The translations under genes and the position numbers were made by a program. Shown in pieces: positions 1 through 10,330 of a DNA stretch of 64,000 nucleotides. How positions within the stretch are numbered: position 1 is the stretch's first letter; every line of letters starts with the position of its first letter. The stretch spans positions 5,254,001 through 5,318,000 of the forward strand of contig NC_037094.1 in NCBI RefSeq assembly GCF_002994745.2, in the 5' to 3' direction. The notes below the pieces were generated by a model. That model had not been told where the DNA came from, searched no databases, and was given only the letters and a program-made list of their open reading frames with translations. The stretch comes from Rosa chinensis (lineage: Eukaryota > Streptophyta > Magnoliopsida > Rosales > Rosaceae).

Positions 1-249
1 TCATTATATTTTCAAAATTATTCATTTGGTACTTTATATTTTCAAAATTAATCTTTATTTGGACGAAGAAATAAACAAATTAATATGACGAAAAGGTAGC
101 AAGCTAGTTAATTTTGAAAACATAAAGATAGCAAATTGGTATAAATAATATTTAGAGTAGCAAATTGACTAAATGTGAAAATTTAGAATAACTAAACTTA
201 ATGTAGCAAATTGACACCAAGATGGATAATTGACATTTTCCTTTCTTTC
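1..249. other. AT-rich intergenic sequence
   Basis: There is no coding signal. The stretch is AT-rich and repeats short phrases such as GTAGCAAATTG and TATTTTCAAAATTA, which suggests the edge of an old repetitive element. No termini can be defined inside the window. Confidence 0.5.
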
Positions 250-387
250 GTTTCTACTGCTACTATTCAGTGCACTTTGGGACTCGCCGCGGCCGGAGCC
301 CTGACCGTCCGTCCGCCGTCGCCACTCAATTTCGAAGACATGAAGCCTCACGCAGTCAGCCGCTCTCCTTCTTTCGGTCTCTGAAAG
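250..387 (+). other. probable 5'UTR exon of the Deg-like gene
   Basis: A GC-richer stretch with pyrimidine runs ends in a strong donor, AAAG|GTAAGT, at 387/388. It lacks a useful reading frame, so it is most likely a 5' untranslated exon of the gene whose coding exon begins near 1801. A roughly 40-bp block around 291-340 is repeated in slightly altered form at 471-510. A further untranslated exon around 1444-1696 is possible, between an acceptor-like GTTTACAG and a donor-like GAG|GTATGC. These exon limits are inference from splice signals only. Confidence 0.4.
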
Positions 388-1579
388 GTAAGTTGAATTC
401 CGCCTCGCGTCTATTTGATTTTCAACGATCTGAGCTGATGTTTAAAATCTATGTCTGTGTATGTAGCTGCCGGAGCTCCGACCGTCCGCCGCCACTCAAT
501 TTCGAAGCAAAGTACCAACCCCTAGATCTTTGAGCTTCTCCCAATTCCAGCTAAAATTACCGAAAGTCGGAAACAGGTGCCTCTCAATCTCTCATGCTTA
601 GCCTGGCAATCTTGAGAATGAATGTTTAGACTGGTTGTGGAATAATGAGTGGCTGTAGGACTACTAGAGCTGAAGATTTGGGTGATAGGTTTTTGGGAGC
701 AAGACCATTTTTTCTGTAGACTCTGTTTTGGAATTTGATAACTGATGTGGGATCGATTTGAATTAGTGTTATCACTGAGTGTTCTGTTTCAGATTCTATA
801 TGTTATCATTGGCTTAGAATTGTCATGTTATTGGATATATAAATCTGTAGATACTTTTGTACGTTGCTGTAGAGGATGTGCTCAAGTTCTTTTTGCTATT
901 GAAGGGTCAAGCTAGCTCTGTTTTCCTAGGAATATGAGTGAATTGAGCACCATAAAGTGCCAGTTATTTTGTCCAGTGCTTGAGCTGATATATGAAAATT
1001 CAGATTATGTTCTTAGTAGCTCACTAGATTGTAGTTTTCCTTTGCTCCTTTTGGGTCTGAACTCTGTTTTGGATAGTACATTTTGATACTTGCTGAGTGG
1101 TTAATAGATTGACATTTAATTCTGTCCCATTAGAGCAGCTATGAATTTGAATGCTTCTCTCTGTTAATTCTGTCCTTAACAGATCACATAATTGGTATGG
1201 AATGACGAAATGTGCTGCTGGTATATTAGTTTAAGTGCTGCACTTCGAAGTGACTGCTTGCTGCACTTGTTTTGCTGTTTCTTTTTTCTGTTTTGCTTTT
1301 TCAATCTGCATTCTGCATTCTGTCTTCTTTGCTGCTGCACCATATAAGGGAGATCAACTGAACATTTAATTGTTGCTGCACTTCAAATTTAGTTTGCTGC
1401 TGCAATCTGTCTTCATTCTGCATTCTGTTTTGTTTTGTTTACAGATAATCAGCTATTAAGCCTCAAGGTTTTGTGTATTTCTGATATTCATTGGAAGTCG
1501 GTTTGTTTTGGGAATTTGATATTGATGCTGCGAATGCTTGTTCTGATAATCATTGGAAGTCGGTAGCCAAACCCTTAAG

Positions 1580-1604
1580 GGTCTCTCTCTCTCTCTCTCT
1601 CTCG
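1580..1604. repeat. CT microsatellite
   Basis: An uninterrupted run of CT dinucleotides lies upstream of the Deg-like coding exon, in a probable untranslated exon. Pyrimidine repeats of this kind are common in plant 5' leaders. Confidence 0.8.
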
Positions 1605-1807
1605 CTGGACTTGAACCCTAAAATTAAGCACCGTGCCACAGTCACCTCTTTTGTCTCTCTCCTCTCTCTCTACTGGTTGGTCGACAGCTCTGTGAGGTAT
1701 GCCTTCTAGCCTTCTGCTTTTACTCCTAATCTATTTAATCTTCTTATGCGAGAAATGATTTTTTCACTTTTAGATTTTAAGTGGGTATTTGTCATCTCAG
1801 GTGTGAG

Positions 1808-2554
1808 ATGGCCACCACTTTCGCGAGAGCACAAGATGTCCCTCCATTCTCTCCCCTTTTAGAAACAGAGAAACCACCCTTCTTCAAAAAGATGAGAAAT
1901 TCAGTTGTCGTTACTTTTCAAGTTATTTCAAAAAAGAGGGTTGGTGTTGGTAGTCGGGCTCGGGCTGGTGAGGATGAAAATGACATCCGATATGGGTCAG
2001 GTTTTGTGTTTAGTAGTGAAGGTCATATTTTGACTTGGGGGGATAACATCAAAGGAAACAAGAGCTCAAAGATACAGGTTCAATTTTTTCAGCAAAATGA
2101 ACCGATAGATGCCAGTGTTGTTTATAGCCATCCAACAAAAAATGTGGCTATTTTGAAGCCAAAAGATTGTCTCCACCGGCCGGTTGCTTACGCTGAATTA
2201 GCTGATAATGAAGCTGAAGTTGGTATGGAAGTGTATTGCATAGGACACCCTCTTGGGCTGACCTACAATATGCTTATAGGTCAAGTGGGTTTTCCTGGTG
2301 CTAGGCAGTATGGCGAGTTTGTGGAATTAGATAATAACAGAATTTTGAGGGGCAAAGCAGGATTGGATGACAAGCTGGCCCTAATTCAATTGAATAACAT
2401 TCATGGCAGTGATGCTATAGAAGGGGCACCAGTTTTCGATGCAAGTGGGAGAGTCCTTGGAATGCTAGCTTTTTGTCTTACGCTGTTCGACTTTGCTATT
2501 CATCACAAGGAATTAAAGGCAGTCATTGGAGAATTCAAAGGCAACAAAGGATGA
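1808..2554 (+). CDS. Deg/trypsin-like protein lacking the catalytic triad
   Basis: This encodes 248 residues in one exon. The start is the ATG seven bases after a good acceptor (ATCTCAG, ending at 1800); the reading frame extends further upstream only through intron sequence. The fold signature of an HtrA/Deg chymotrypsin-like protease is clear: GSGFVFSSEGHILT near residues 63-76, a glycine-rich IGHPLGLT near 145-152, and EGAPVFDASGRVLGM near 205-219. The catalytic positions are changed. The His of the usual TNAHV is Asp79, the Asp of the usual DLAVL is Asn112, and the Ser of the usual GNSGG is replaced by Glu205. No PDZ domain follows and no transit peptide is evident. It is therefore probably a non-proteolytic family member that binds peptides or acts as a scaffold, rather than an enzyme. 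That function is inference. Confidence 0.75.
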   Translation: MATTFARAQDVPPFSPLLETEKPPFFKKMRNSVVVTFQVISKKRVGVGSRARAGEDENDIRYGSGFVFSSEGHILTWGDNIKGNKSSKIQVQFFQQNEPIDASVVYSHPTKNVAILKPKDCLHRPVAYAELADNEAEVGMEVYCIGHPLGLTYNMLIGQVGFPGARQYGEFVELDNNRILRGKAGLDDKLALIQLNNIHGSDAIEGAPVFDASGRVLGMLAFCLTLFDFAIHHKELKAVIGEFKGNKG

Positions 2555-3502
2555 TTGTGGATTATGAAGAGGAAGACTGCCACTAGAAGATTTAATGTAA
2601 TTTGAATATTTGGACTGCAAACTAATATGTTATGTAATTTATTTGATTATCAACTCAGAGGTTATATGTATGACAGTAAGACTGATATTTATGATATTTA
2701 ATTTAATTTGCTTATTATTCTGCCTTTGTTAACATCCATAAATGGACTGTTATTTACATATGCCTTTGCTCTGATCGCCGAATGAGGTAAGCACTAAAAC
2801 TTATCTCAGCCACAAACAACCTTCATGTATTGACAGTATGTTGTGAGAAGGCTCTCTCATAACCAGAGGACTACTTGCACCAGAGACTCAATGTAATGAA
2901 ATGTAAGTGTTTAAAAACCCACGTCTTCTTTAATTGCTCCTTTCCAATTGTCTTTTCTTTTCATGAGGTGGAATTTTATGAATTGCAGGTTATTTTGGTT
3001 GGAGGTTAGTACTATATGACGATTCAGGGAACTACCTTTCAAACCAATTTCCCAATCAAACATCTTTGTATTTCTAGCTTTTTAAATTTATTCTTTGTAT
3101 TTCTGTATTTCAGTTTACAGTTTATTGCACATATTTGGGCTAGAATTCTCAGTAGTCTAGTACAACATTTATGTTATGCAAAGGGAACTTGCTAACTTCC
3201 TCTGATGCCTTTTCAGCATGTGGAGCAAAAATGGCAGGATCTACTACAGTTGCTTTGAAAACAAATTTGCACCTTGGATTCCATTGCTCCCAGGAGATAA
3301 AGATGTGATATGCACTTTGCACCACTGCGCTTGCCATTTCCAGCAAGTGAGTATCTAAGCAACCAATTGTTGAAAAATATGATGGATTTTAAATATTTTG
3401 TAGTTTTTAGCATATATGGAAACACCCCAATTGGGCCTATGCGAACAATATGCTTCACCATTTCTTGAACTTGTCACACATTGGATAGATAGGGTAGTGA
3501 AG
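2555..3502. other. intergenic sequence with one exon-like block
   Basis: The 3' flank of the Deg-like gene is AT-rich and ordinary. A block at about 3218-3347 looks like an exon: TTTTCAG precedes it, a GTGAGT donor follows, and one frame is open for 43 codons (beginning MWSKNGRIYYSCFENK). No family is recognised. It may be part of a gene disrupted by the copia insertion at 3508. Confidence 0.35.
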
Positions 3503-3507
3503 GATCT

Positions 3508-4018
3508 TGTTGTGTTTTTGGCTCATTGATACAATCTGAAAATTAGGGTTCAGAATTCAAATCCTAGTCTAGAAAGGAAAGAGGTTTGCGCGCAGCTTTT
3601 CTATAAGTTCTAGGAAAGTTAGTCTTTCAAGTTCTATTAGGATTTGTATTAAAAGCTTAGTCTATTAGGGTTAGGAATCCTAAACCCATGTTGTATCAGC
3701 AGCCTCCATGCCCTATAAATAGGGGCTGCAGTCAGTTTTCTGGAATAAGAAGACAGAAAGTGCAGAAAACTGAGAGTCAAGGTGATAGAGAGATAAGAAC
3801 TAGTCTGAGGGGTTTGAGGGATCTGCAATAAGTACTTGTAAACTCCTAAATTCTTCATAGTGCTAGTGAATCTCTCAAGAGAGATCACGAAGTGGACGTA
3901 GGCTAAAGTTTTGGCTGAACCACTCTAAAATCTGCTGTGTTGTTTCTGTTTTCAGTTCATCTATTTTCTGATTTTGCTTAAGTAAAACACAAAGATCCTA
4001 AAGGGGGCTTACACAATA
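3508..4018 (+). repeat. left LTR
   Basis: 511 bp, apparently identical to the copy at 8280-8790. It carries a TATA box and would supply the promoter of the element. Its ends are short imperfect inverted repeats, TGTTGTGT and ACACAATA. Confidence 0.97.
3714..3721 (+). promoter_or_regulatory. TATA box of the left LTR
   Basis: TATAAATA sits in CCCTATAAATAGGGG, about 200 bp into the LTR. The same sequence recurs at 8486-8493 in the right LTR. It is the likely core promoter for the genomic RNA of the element. Confidence 0.75.
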
Positions 4019-4020
4019 AG

Positions 4021-4032
4021 TGGTATCAGAGC
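4021..4032 (+). other. primer-binding site (tRNA-iMet)
   Basis: TGGTATCAGAGC begins two bases after the left LTR. It is the usual copia primer-binding site, complementary to the 3' end of initiator methionine tRNA, and marks where minus-strand DNA synthesis would start. Confidence 0.95.
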
Positions 4033-4053
4033 TTAGGCTCAAGGTGTTTTGCG

Positions 4054-6300
4054 ATGGTGAACGGCAAAGTCATTGTCGAAGCAGGAGATGTGAAACCGTC
4101 CATTAAGCCCTTTAATGGCAAGGACAACTTCACGCTTTGGCAGAGGAAGATGAAGAACGTTCTGGTTCAGCAAGAAGTTGATGAGGCAATTGGAAGTAAG
4201 CCTGCAACAATGACTGAAGCAGATTATACAAAGAAGAATAAGAAAGCAAAGAGCTCAATTGAGTTGCATCTTGCTGATAATGTCTTGCTTCATATTGGTG
4301 AGAATATGACTGCAAAGGAAGCATGGGAGAAGCTTGAAAGCGTCTACAGGGGTAAAACTATCAGCAGCAAGTTACTCTTGAAGGAACAGCTCTTTGGCCT
4401 CAAGATGGAGGAAGGAGATGATCTTAATGATCACATATGCAATTTTCAGAATTGCATATCAAACTTGGAGAAGGTTGGAGCAAAGATGGATGACGAAGAC
4501 ACGGCTGTCATGTTACTTCATTCGCTTCCACCTTCATTCAAGCACTTCAAAACCACCATGATATTCAAAGATACTATCACACTTTCTAAAGTGTGTGAGA
4601 ACCTGGAATCATATGTCAAAATGGACAAAAATGAAGAAAGTTCTCAAGCACGGGGACTTTATGTCAGAGGCAAGGAGCGAGGAAGGTCCAGGAATAGAGG
4701 TGGTGGATTTGAAGAAAGAGGCAGGTCAAAATCCAAGGGAAAAGGCAAAGAAAAGAAGAATGGTTGCTTCGAATGTGGTTCACTTGACCACTGGAAAAGG
4801 AATTGCAAACAATGGAAGGAGAGAAAAGCGCAGATGTTAGGCGAAAGTTCCAAGTCAGCCAATGTCGTTGCTGGAAATTATAGTGACGATGGAGAACTTC
4901 TCGCAGTAACAACCAGCTCCAACGCGCTTAAATATTGGACCTTGGATACAGCCTGCACATTTCATATGTGTGCACACAGAGATTGGTACGACACATATGA
5001 AGAGAGGAACACCGGGGAAGTGTTGATGGGAGATGATTCACCTTGTAGAATCATGGGAATCGGAACAGTAAAGATCAAGATGCATGATGGAATTGTCAGA
5101 ACGCTGGGAAACGTCCGACATGTCCCAAAATTGAGCAGAAATCTGATTTCATTGAGCACTTTGGATAGGGCTGGATTTTGGTATAAATCTGAAAAAGGAC
5201 AGCTCAAAGTAGGAAAGGGACAAATGGTCTACATGAGGAGTGTGATGCAACCAGATAACATGTATAAACTTACGGGTTCTACGGTGGTAGGTGGAGCTGC
5301 AGTTTGTACGGAGGAAGACAAGACTGAGCTTTGGCATAAACAGCTAGGGCACATGAGTCAGAGAGGGTTGCAAGAATTACACAAAAGGGATCAGCTGGAA
5401 GGTGTAATGAGCTGCAATCTTGAATTTTGCAAGTATTGCACACTCGGAAAGCAGACCAAGGTGACGTTCAATGTGGGCAGCAGTGAGAACAAATCCAAAG
5501 GAGTATTGGACTATATTCACACAGATGTTTGGGGGCCTACACCAACAAAATCAAAGGGTGGAGCCAAATACTTTGTCTCTTTCATAGATGATTTTTCAAG
5601 GAAGGTCTGGGTATACTTTATGAAAACTAAAGACCAAGTTTTCACTAAGTTCAAGGAGTGGAAAGCTGAAGTTGAAAACCAAACAGGCAGAAAAATTAAG
5701 TGTTTGAGAAGCGACAATGGAGGTGAATATAGAGATAATCAGTTCTTACAGCTGTGCAAGGATGCAGGCATCACAAGACACTTTACTGTTAAGAAGACTC
5801 CTCAACAAAACGGTGTTGCAGAAAGGATGAACAGAACTCTCATGGAGAGAGAAAGAAGCATGAGACTTCATGCGGGGTTGCCTGAAATTTTTTGGGCAGA
5901 AGCGGTTAATCATGCATGTTATTTGATTAATCGATCACCTTCTAGGGCTATTAATTTCAAGTGTGCAGAGGAGGTATGGTCTGGAAAGCCCGTTGATTAT
6001 TCCAACTTGAGAGTGTTTGGTTGCAGTGCTTATGCACATATTCCCAGCGATGAAAGAACCAAACTGAAACCAAAGTCCCATGAGTGCTTGTTCATCGGCT
6101 TTGAAAAAGGGGTGAAAGGTTATAAGTTGTGGGATATAGTCAACGACAAAAAGGTGATCAGCAGGGATGTAATCTTTGATGAGAAGACTATGCCATTGAA
6201 TGAGGAGGTTAATAGCAAGAAGGAGAAGATGGCTGTTGTTGAAGAAGAAGCAATCAAGATTTCATTAGCTAGACCATCGGATGAAGATTCCCAAGTTTAG
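4054..6300 (+). CDS. copia Gag-protease-integrase part of the polyprotein
   Basis: This part has 748 codons before a TAG. Gag occupies about residues 15-235 and is followed by a basic linker. A CCHC zinc knuckle (CFECGSLDHWKRNC, residues 238-251) binds the RNA. The aspartic protease motif is LDTAC around Asp298. The integrase has its HHCC zinc site (LWHKQLGHM and CKYC near 427-460) and a catalytic triad at Asp491, Asp554 and Glu590 with the expected spacing. The C-terminal part includes the copia pattern around KVFGC-like 'LRVFGCSAYAH'. The stop falls after integrase in a region that is normally read through as one polyprotein. The frame downstream stays open, so this looks like one nonsense change in an otherwise complete element. 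Programmed readthrough is possible but less likely. Confidence 0.93.
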   Translation: MVNGKVIVEAGDVKPSIKPFNGKDNFTLWQRKMKNVLVQQEVDEAIGSKPATMTEADYTKKNKKAKSSIELHLADNVLLHIGENMTAKEAWEKLESVYRGKTISSKLLLKEQLFGLKMEEGDDLNDHICNFQNCISNLEKVGAKMDDEDTAVMLLHSLPPSFKHFKTTMIFKDTITLSKVCENLESYVKMDKNEESSQARGLYVRGKERGRSRNRGGGFEERGRSKSKGKGKEKKNGCFECGSLDHWKRNCKQWKERKAQMLGESSKSANVVAGNYSDDGELLAVTTSSNALKYWTLDTACTFHMCAHRDWYDTYEERNTGEVLMGDDSPCRIMGIGTVKIKMHDGIVRTLGNVRHVPKLSRNLISLSTLDRAGFWYKSEKGQLKVGKGQMVYMRSVMQPDNMYKLTGSTVVGGAAVCTEEDKTELWHKQLGHMSQRGLQELHKRDQLEGVMSCNLEFCKYCTLGKQTKVTFNVGSSENKSKGVLDYIHTDVWGPTPTKSKGGAKYFVSFIDDFSRKVWVYFMKTKDQVFTKFKEWKAEVENQTGRKIKCLRSDNGGEYRDNQFLQLCKDAGITRHFTVKKTPQQNGVAERMNRTLMERERSMRLHAGLPEIFWAEAVNHACYLINRSPSRAINFKCAEEVWSGKPVDYSNLRVFGCSAYAHIPSDERTKLKPKSHECLFIGFEKGVKGYKLWDIVNDKKVISRDVIFDEKTMPLNEEVNSKKEKMAVVEEEAIKISLARPSDEDSQV

Positions 6301-8121
6301 GTGGAGCAAATTGAGCGAGTAGGGAATGATCAAGGAGCTATTGAAGAAACAGAGCAGCAACAACAGTCACCAGTTAGGGCTCAGGTGGAGCAATCCCCAC
6401 AGAGGGGTCGAAATTCCCCTATCCCACAAGCACCTGAGACATTTAAAAGAAGCATAGCACTTGACAAACCTAAGAGGAATCCAAGAAAGATACAAAGGTT
6501 AGGATTCGAACCGGAAGAAGATGTGAGTCATGCTCTGAGTATAAGTCAAGGAGATCCAACTACTTATCAAGATGCCATAGAAAGCGAAGAACGGGCAGGT
6601 TGGATTGGTGCTATGATAGAAGAGATGGAATCTTTGCATAAGAATTCCGTGTGGGAGTTGGTTCCTAAACCCAAAGAAAGAAAACTTGTTGGCTGCAAGT
6701 GGGTGTTTAGGAAGAAAGAAGGAGTACATGATGCTGATGCCATAAAGTACAAAGCACGTTTGGTGGCAAAAGGGTATTCGCAGAAAGAGGGAGTGGATTA
6801 TGACGAGATTTTCTCTCCGGTCGTCAAACACACTTCAATTCGGTTATTGTTGTCTATAGCAGCTCAGTATGATATGGAGATTGAGCAGATGGATGTGAAA
6901 ACTGCGTTTCTTCATGGGGACCTCGAAGAAGACATTTATATGTCGCAGCCGGAGGGTTTTGTTGAAACAGGAAAAGAGGATCTGGTTTGTCAGTTAAGGA
7001 AGTCCCTATATGGACTTAAGCAATCACCAAGGCAGTGGTACAAGCGTTTCGACACATACATGCTGAAAATAGGCTACACAAGGTGTCTATATGACTGCTG
7101 CGTTTACTACCATGTATTCGAAGATGGGGAGATTATTCTACTACTTTTGTATGTAGATGACATGCTAATTGCATGCAAGGATATGTCGAAAATTGAAGAG
7201 CTTAAGAAGAAATTGGGAGCTGAATTCGACATGAAGGATCTAGGAGCTGCACAAAAGATCCTTGGAATTGAAATAAGGCGGGATAGAAAAGCTGGGAAAA
7301 TTTGGCTGTCACAAGAAAAGTACATTCTGAGGGTACTTGAACGCTTCAACATGGATGGAGCTAAGGTTGTTTCTATCCCATTGGCTGCACATTATCAGTT
7401 AAGTGCAAAGCAAAGGCCATCAAGTCAAAAAGAGATTGATGCGATGAAGGATGTTCCATATGCTAGTGCAGTAGGGTGTCTCATGTATGCGATGATTTGC
7501 ACAAGACCAGATTTAGCTCAAGCATTGAGCGTTGTCTCTAAGTACATGTCAAATCCGGGTAAGCCCCATTGGGAAACAGTGAAGTGGATTTTGAGGTATT
7601 TAAAAGGGACTAGGCAGCTTGGAATCATGTTTGAGAGGAAACAAGAAGTAGCATATGTGGCTGGTTTTGTGGATGCAGATTATGCAGGAGACTTAGATAA
7701 AAGGAGGTCCACAACAGGTTATGTTTTTACTTGTGGAGGAGGACCTGTGAGCTGGAAATCAACTCTTCAAACAGTCACAGCTCTATCTACTACTGAGGCA
7801 GAATATATGGCATTAACAGAAGCTTCAAAGGAAGCTATTTGGTTGAATGGGCTGGCAAGTGAATTTGGAATTCACCAAGAAGGCGTGGTAGTGAAGTGTG
7901 ACAATCAAAGTGCCATTCACTTGGCAAAGAATCAAGTGTTTCATGCAAGGACGAAACACATTGATGTTCGCTATCACAGGATCAGAGATTGGGTAGAATC
8001 TGGAAATATTATTGTGGAGAAGGTTCACACAAATGACAATGCTGCAGATTGTCTTACCAAGCCCGTTGCTGTAGAGAAGTTCAAGCATTGCTTGAACTTG
8101 CTCAGTGTCACAACATGCTGA
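6301..8121 (+). CDS. copia reverse transcriptase-RNase H part of the polyprotein, no own start
   Basis: This continues the upstream frame directly after the TAG at 6298-6300, for 606 codons, and does not begin with an ATG. The reverse transcriptase contains KWVFRKKEG, YKARLVAKGYSQ, MDVKTAFLHG and the catalytic YVDD at about 7150-7161. The RNase H domain follows, with VDADYAGD, TEAEYMAL, DNQSAIHLAKN and RTKHIDVRYH near 7670-7990. Every expected motif is present and no other stop or frameshift is seen. Without readthrough or a second initiation site this half would not be made from the element itself. Confidence 0.93.
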   Translation: MEQIERVGNDQGAIEETEQQQQSPVRAQVEQSPQRGRNSPIPQAPETFKRSIALDKPKRNPRKIQRLGFEPEEDVSHALSISQGDPTTYQDAIESEERAGWIGAMIEEMESLHKNSVWELVPKPKERKLVGCKWVFRKKEGVHDADAIKYKARLVAKGYSQKEGVDYDEIFSPVVKHTSIRLLLSIAAQYDMEIEQMDVKTAFLHGDLEEDIYMSQPEGFVETGKEDLVCQLRKSLYGLKQSPRQWYKRFDTYMLKIGYTRCLYDCCVYYHVFEDGEIILLLLYVDDMLIACKDMSKIEELKKKLGAEFDMKDLGAAQKILGIEIRRDRKAGKIWLSQEKYILRVLERFNMDGAKVVSIPLAAHYQLSAKQRPSSQKEIDAMKDVPYASAVGCLMYAMICTRPDLAQALSVVSKYMSNPGKPHWETVKWILRYLKGTRQLGIMFERKQEVAYVAGFVDADYAGDLDKRRSTTGYVFTCGGGPVSWKSTLQTVTALSTTEAEYMALTEASKEAIWLNGLASEFGIHQEGVVVKCDNQSAIHLAKNQVFHARTKHIDVRYHRIRDWVESGNIIVEKVHTNDNAADCLTKPVAVEKFKHCLNLLSVTTC

Positions 8122-8268
8122 GTTGTGGTGGAGCACCTCCTCACTTGAGGTGCGTTGAGGCAAGAAGAGTCTTGCCAAGGTGAAGGTTCTTGAAGGTTTG
8201 TTCGGGATTACTTCAAGAAGTTCAAGACATCCTGAAGGTTGCAGCAATTGTTTTGGTATCAACTCACC

Positions 8269-8279
8269 AAGGTGGAGAT
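8269..8279 (+). other. polypurine tract
   Basis: AAGGTGGAGAT lies immediately before the right LTR and is the expected plus-strand primer for copia reverse transcription. Confidence 0.8.
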
Positions 8280-8790
8280 TGTTGTGTTTTTGGCTCATTG
8301 ATACAATCTGAAAATTAGGGTTCAGAATTCAAATCCTAGTCTAGAAAGGAAAGAGGTTTGCGCGCAGCTTTTCTATAAGTTCTAGGAAAGTTAGTCTTTC
8401 AAGTTCTATTAGGATTTGTATTAAAAGCTTAGTCTATTAGGGTTAGGAATCCTAAACCCATGTTGTATCAGCAGCCTCCATGCCCTATAAATAGGGGCTG
8501 CAGTCAGTTTTCTGGAATAAGAAGACAGAAAGTGCAGAAAACTGAGAGTCAAGGTGATAGAGAGATAAGAACTAGTCTGAGGGGTTTGAGGGATCTGCAA
8601 TAAGTACTTGTAAACTCCTAAATTCTTCATAGTGCTAGTGAATCTCTCAAGAGAGATCACGAAGTGGACGTAGGCTAAAGTTTTGGCTGAACCACTCTAA
8701 AATCTGCTGTGTTGTTTCTGTTTTCAGTTCATCTATTTTCTGATTTTGCTTAAGTAAAACACAAAGATCCTAAAGGGGGCTTACACAATA
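8280..8790 (+). repeat. right LTR
   Basis: 511 bp, matching the left LTR base for base as far as can be read. GATCT, the second copy of the target duplication, follows directly. Confidence 0.97.
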
Positions 8791-8795
8791 GATCT

Positions 8796-10330
8796 TCCTC
8801 TTAAAAAAATAAAAAAAATAAAAAAATTGACTTGAGTGGGTAGTGCATTTGATACTACCTACCTTCAGTAAGTTCCTTTCTCTAGAAGTAATCTTAGATC
8901 CCAAATACAGTTCCAAACCTTCTCAGGAACTTGGCACGATAAATAGACCAAGTGACCTGTTCCTTTAAGGGAACATTCCCCTCCTTAGAAGTAGGGCATT
9001 AGCCTATCTTCTGGATCTCGATTGTCAACAAGAGTTCCTTCTATGTATCAGATTGCAATCGTCTGGATATAGTAAATTGTTGATGGGTCAGGTAACATGA
9101 AAAGGGTGGGCAATGTATTAGAGGATATCCAGCTTCCAACATTGAATTTCATCTCCAAGTCAGACCTTGTTGTAGGAAAATTAGTCCTATACTGCTCCAC
9201 AGGGTAGGCTCAGCCTATTCATTTCCAGGTTTGGTAGTTGCTGGAACATTTAGGACAGTGCTTAACTGAGACAATAGATCTGTAGGGGTGTTGGGAGAGC
9301 AATATAGACTACATATATCGAGGTTGACTAGCTGAACTGATGCACTGTAAATTACAATTGCAATTAGTGATCGTGATCATCTCCTCCAAATCTTGCTGTG
9401 TAATCCTTAGGATTATGAGAGTTGTCTCCAAAGAAAGATGTGAAACTTGGGGGCAAGACCTTAAGTAGAAGCCATGAAGGCTACCCCCATCACAAGACTG
9501 TTGGATTAAGGATGAGAAGACTTCTGTGCTGAATAAGGGGAGTCACCTTGTCTTAATCCTCTTGAAAAATTAAAAAATGAGAGGCAAAAGGAACTTTTCT
9601 ATGCTCAGCTCTTGAAGAAAAGACGAGTGGTTGAGAAACCAAAGCCACCTCACACTTGCTGCTGCTATGTAGTATAGTAAATCCTAAGGGGCCTGATTAG
9701 AGTCAGACTTACAAAAACTGAGGAAGATAGAGAAAAATTGGCCACACAAGAGAACAGAATCAGACACATGGCAACAATTGGGACAGATATAGGCCTAGTG
9801 GTGCTCTTTCTCGAAGTCATCCTGGAGCTCTGGTACTGATTGCGCTACCAGCTCCTTGAATAGCCTGTGATGTTCTAGGATTTGGTGCCTGTCATCATGA
9901 TGCCCGTAGTCTAGAACCAAATTTTAAATGGCTGTTTTGTATGTTGGTTATTTTAAGCTGTGTTTCAAGAAAATTATATTTCCATAAGCTACGAAACTCC
10001 CACTTGTAGTCAGGTTCTCGTAAAATTGAATTGTCAGATATATCATCATTGAGGTTCCGAAGCCAATTTGAAGAGTGGTTATCTGCTGTCTCTTGTGGAT
10101 ATTGATGCATTTGAGTAGGTCAAGAATGTGTGTTCTGAAGTTTTGCAAGTTTGCCTCCTTTCTTTATTTCTCTAAATTGTTTAGTAACAAATGGCAAAGC
10201 TAGTAAATATTTTCATGTTATTGGCAATTTGTAGTTGCTTGAATTTGTCAGCTGGAGATACTTTGAAATAATTGAGTTTAACCACTTCTTACTTGCCGGT
10301 GCAAATGTATTGATGGATGGTACAATTTTA
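8796..10330. other. intergenic sequence without recognisable gene
   Basis: A short A-rich stretch follows the copia element. The rest has no sustained reading frame with a recognised motif on either strand. It may include intron or decayed transposon sequence. Confidence 0.45.

Larger units (their letters stand above)
3508..8790 (+). mobile_element. Ty1/copia LTR retrotransposon, Tork/TNT1-like, recently inserted
   Basis: This is a full-length element of 5283 bp. Two 511-bp LTRs (3508-4018 and 8280-8790) look identical when read side by side. They begin TGTTGTGT and end ACACAATA. The 5-bp target duplication GATCT lies at 3503-3507 and 8791-8795. A primer-binding site complementary to initiator methionine tRNA lies two bases after the left LTR, and a purine-rich tract precedes the right LTR. 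The internal frame follows the copia order Gag, protease, integrase, reverse transcriptase, RNase H, and is interrupted by one TAG at 6298-6300. Identical LTRs and a clean target duplication imply a very recent insertion. Assignment to the Tork/TNT1 lineage rests on general resemblance of Gag and integrase. Confidence 0.97.

Noticed and set aside
1781..1807. upstream extension of the Deg-like reading frame
   Set aside because: It begins with GTG inside the intron and crosses the acceptor at 1799-1800. The ATG at 1808 is the first in the exon.
7825..8298. 157-codon minus-strand open frame in the copia element
   Set aside because: It is antisense to the RNase H region and has no motif.
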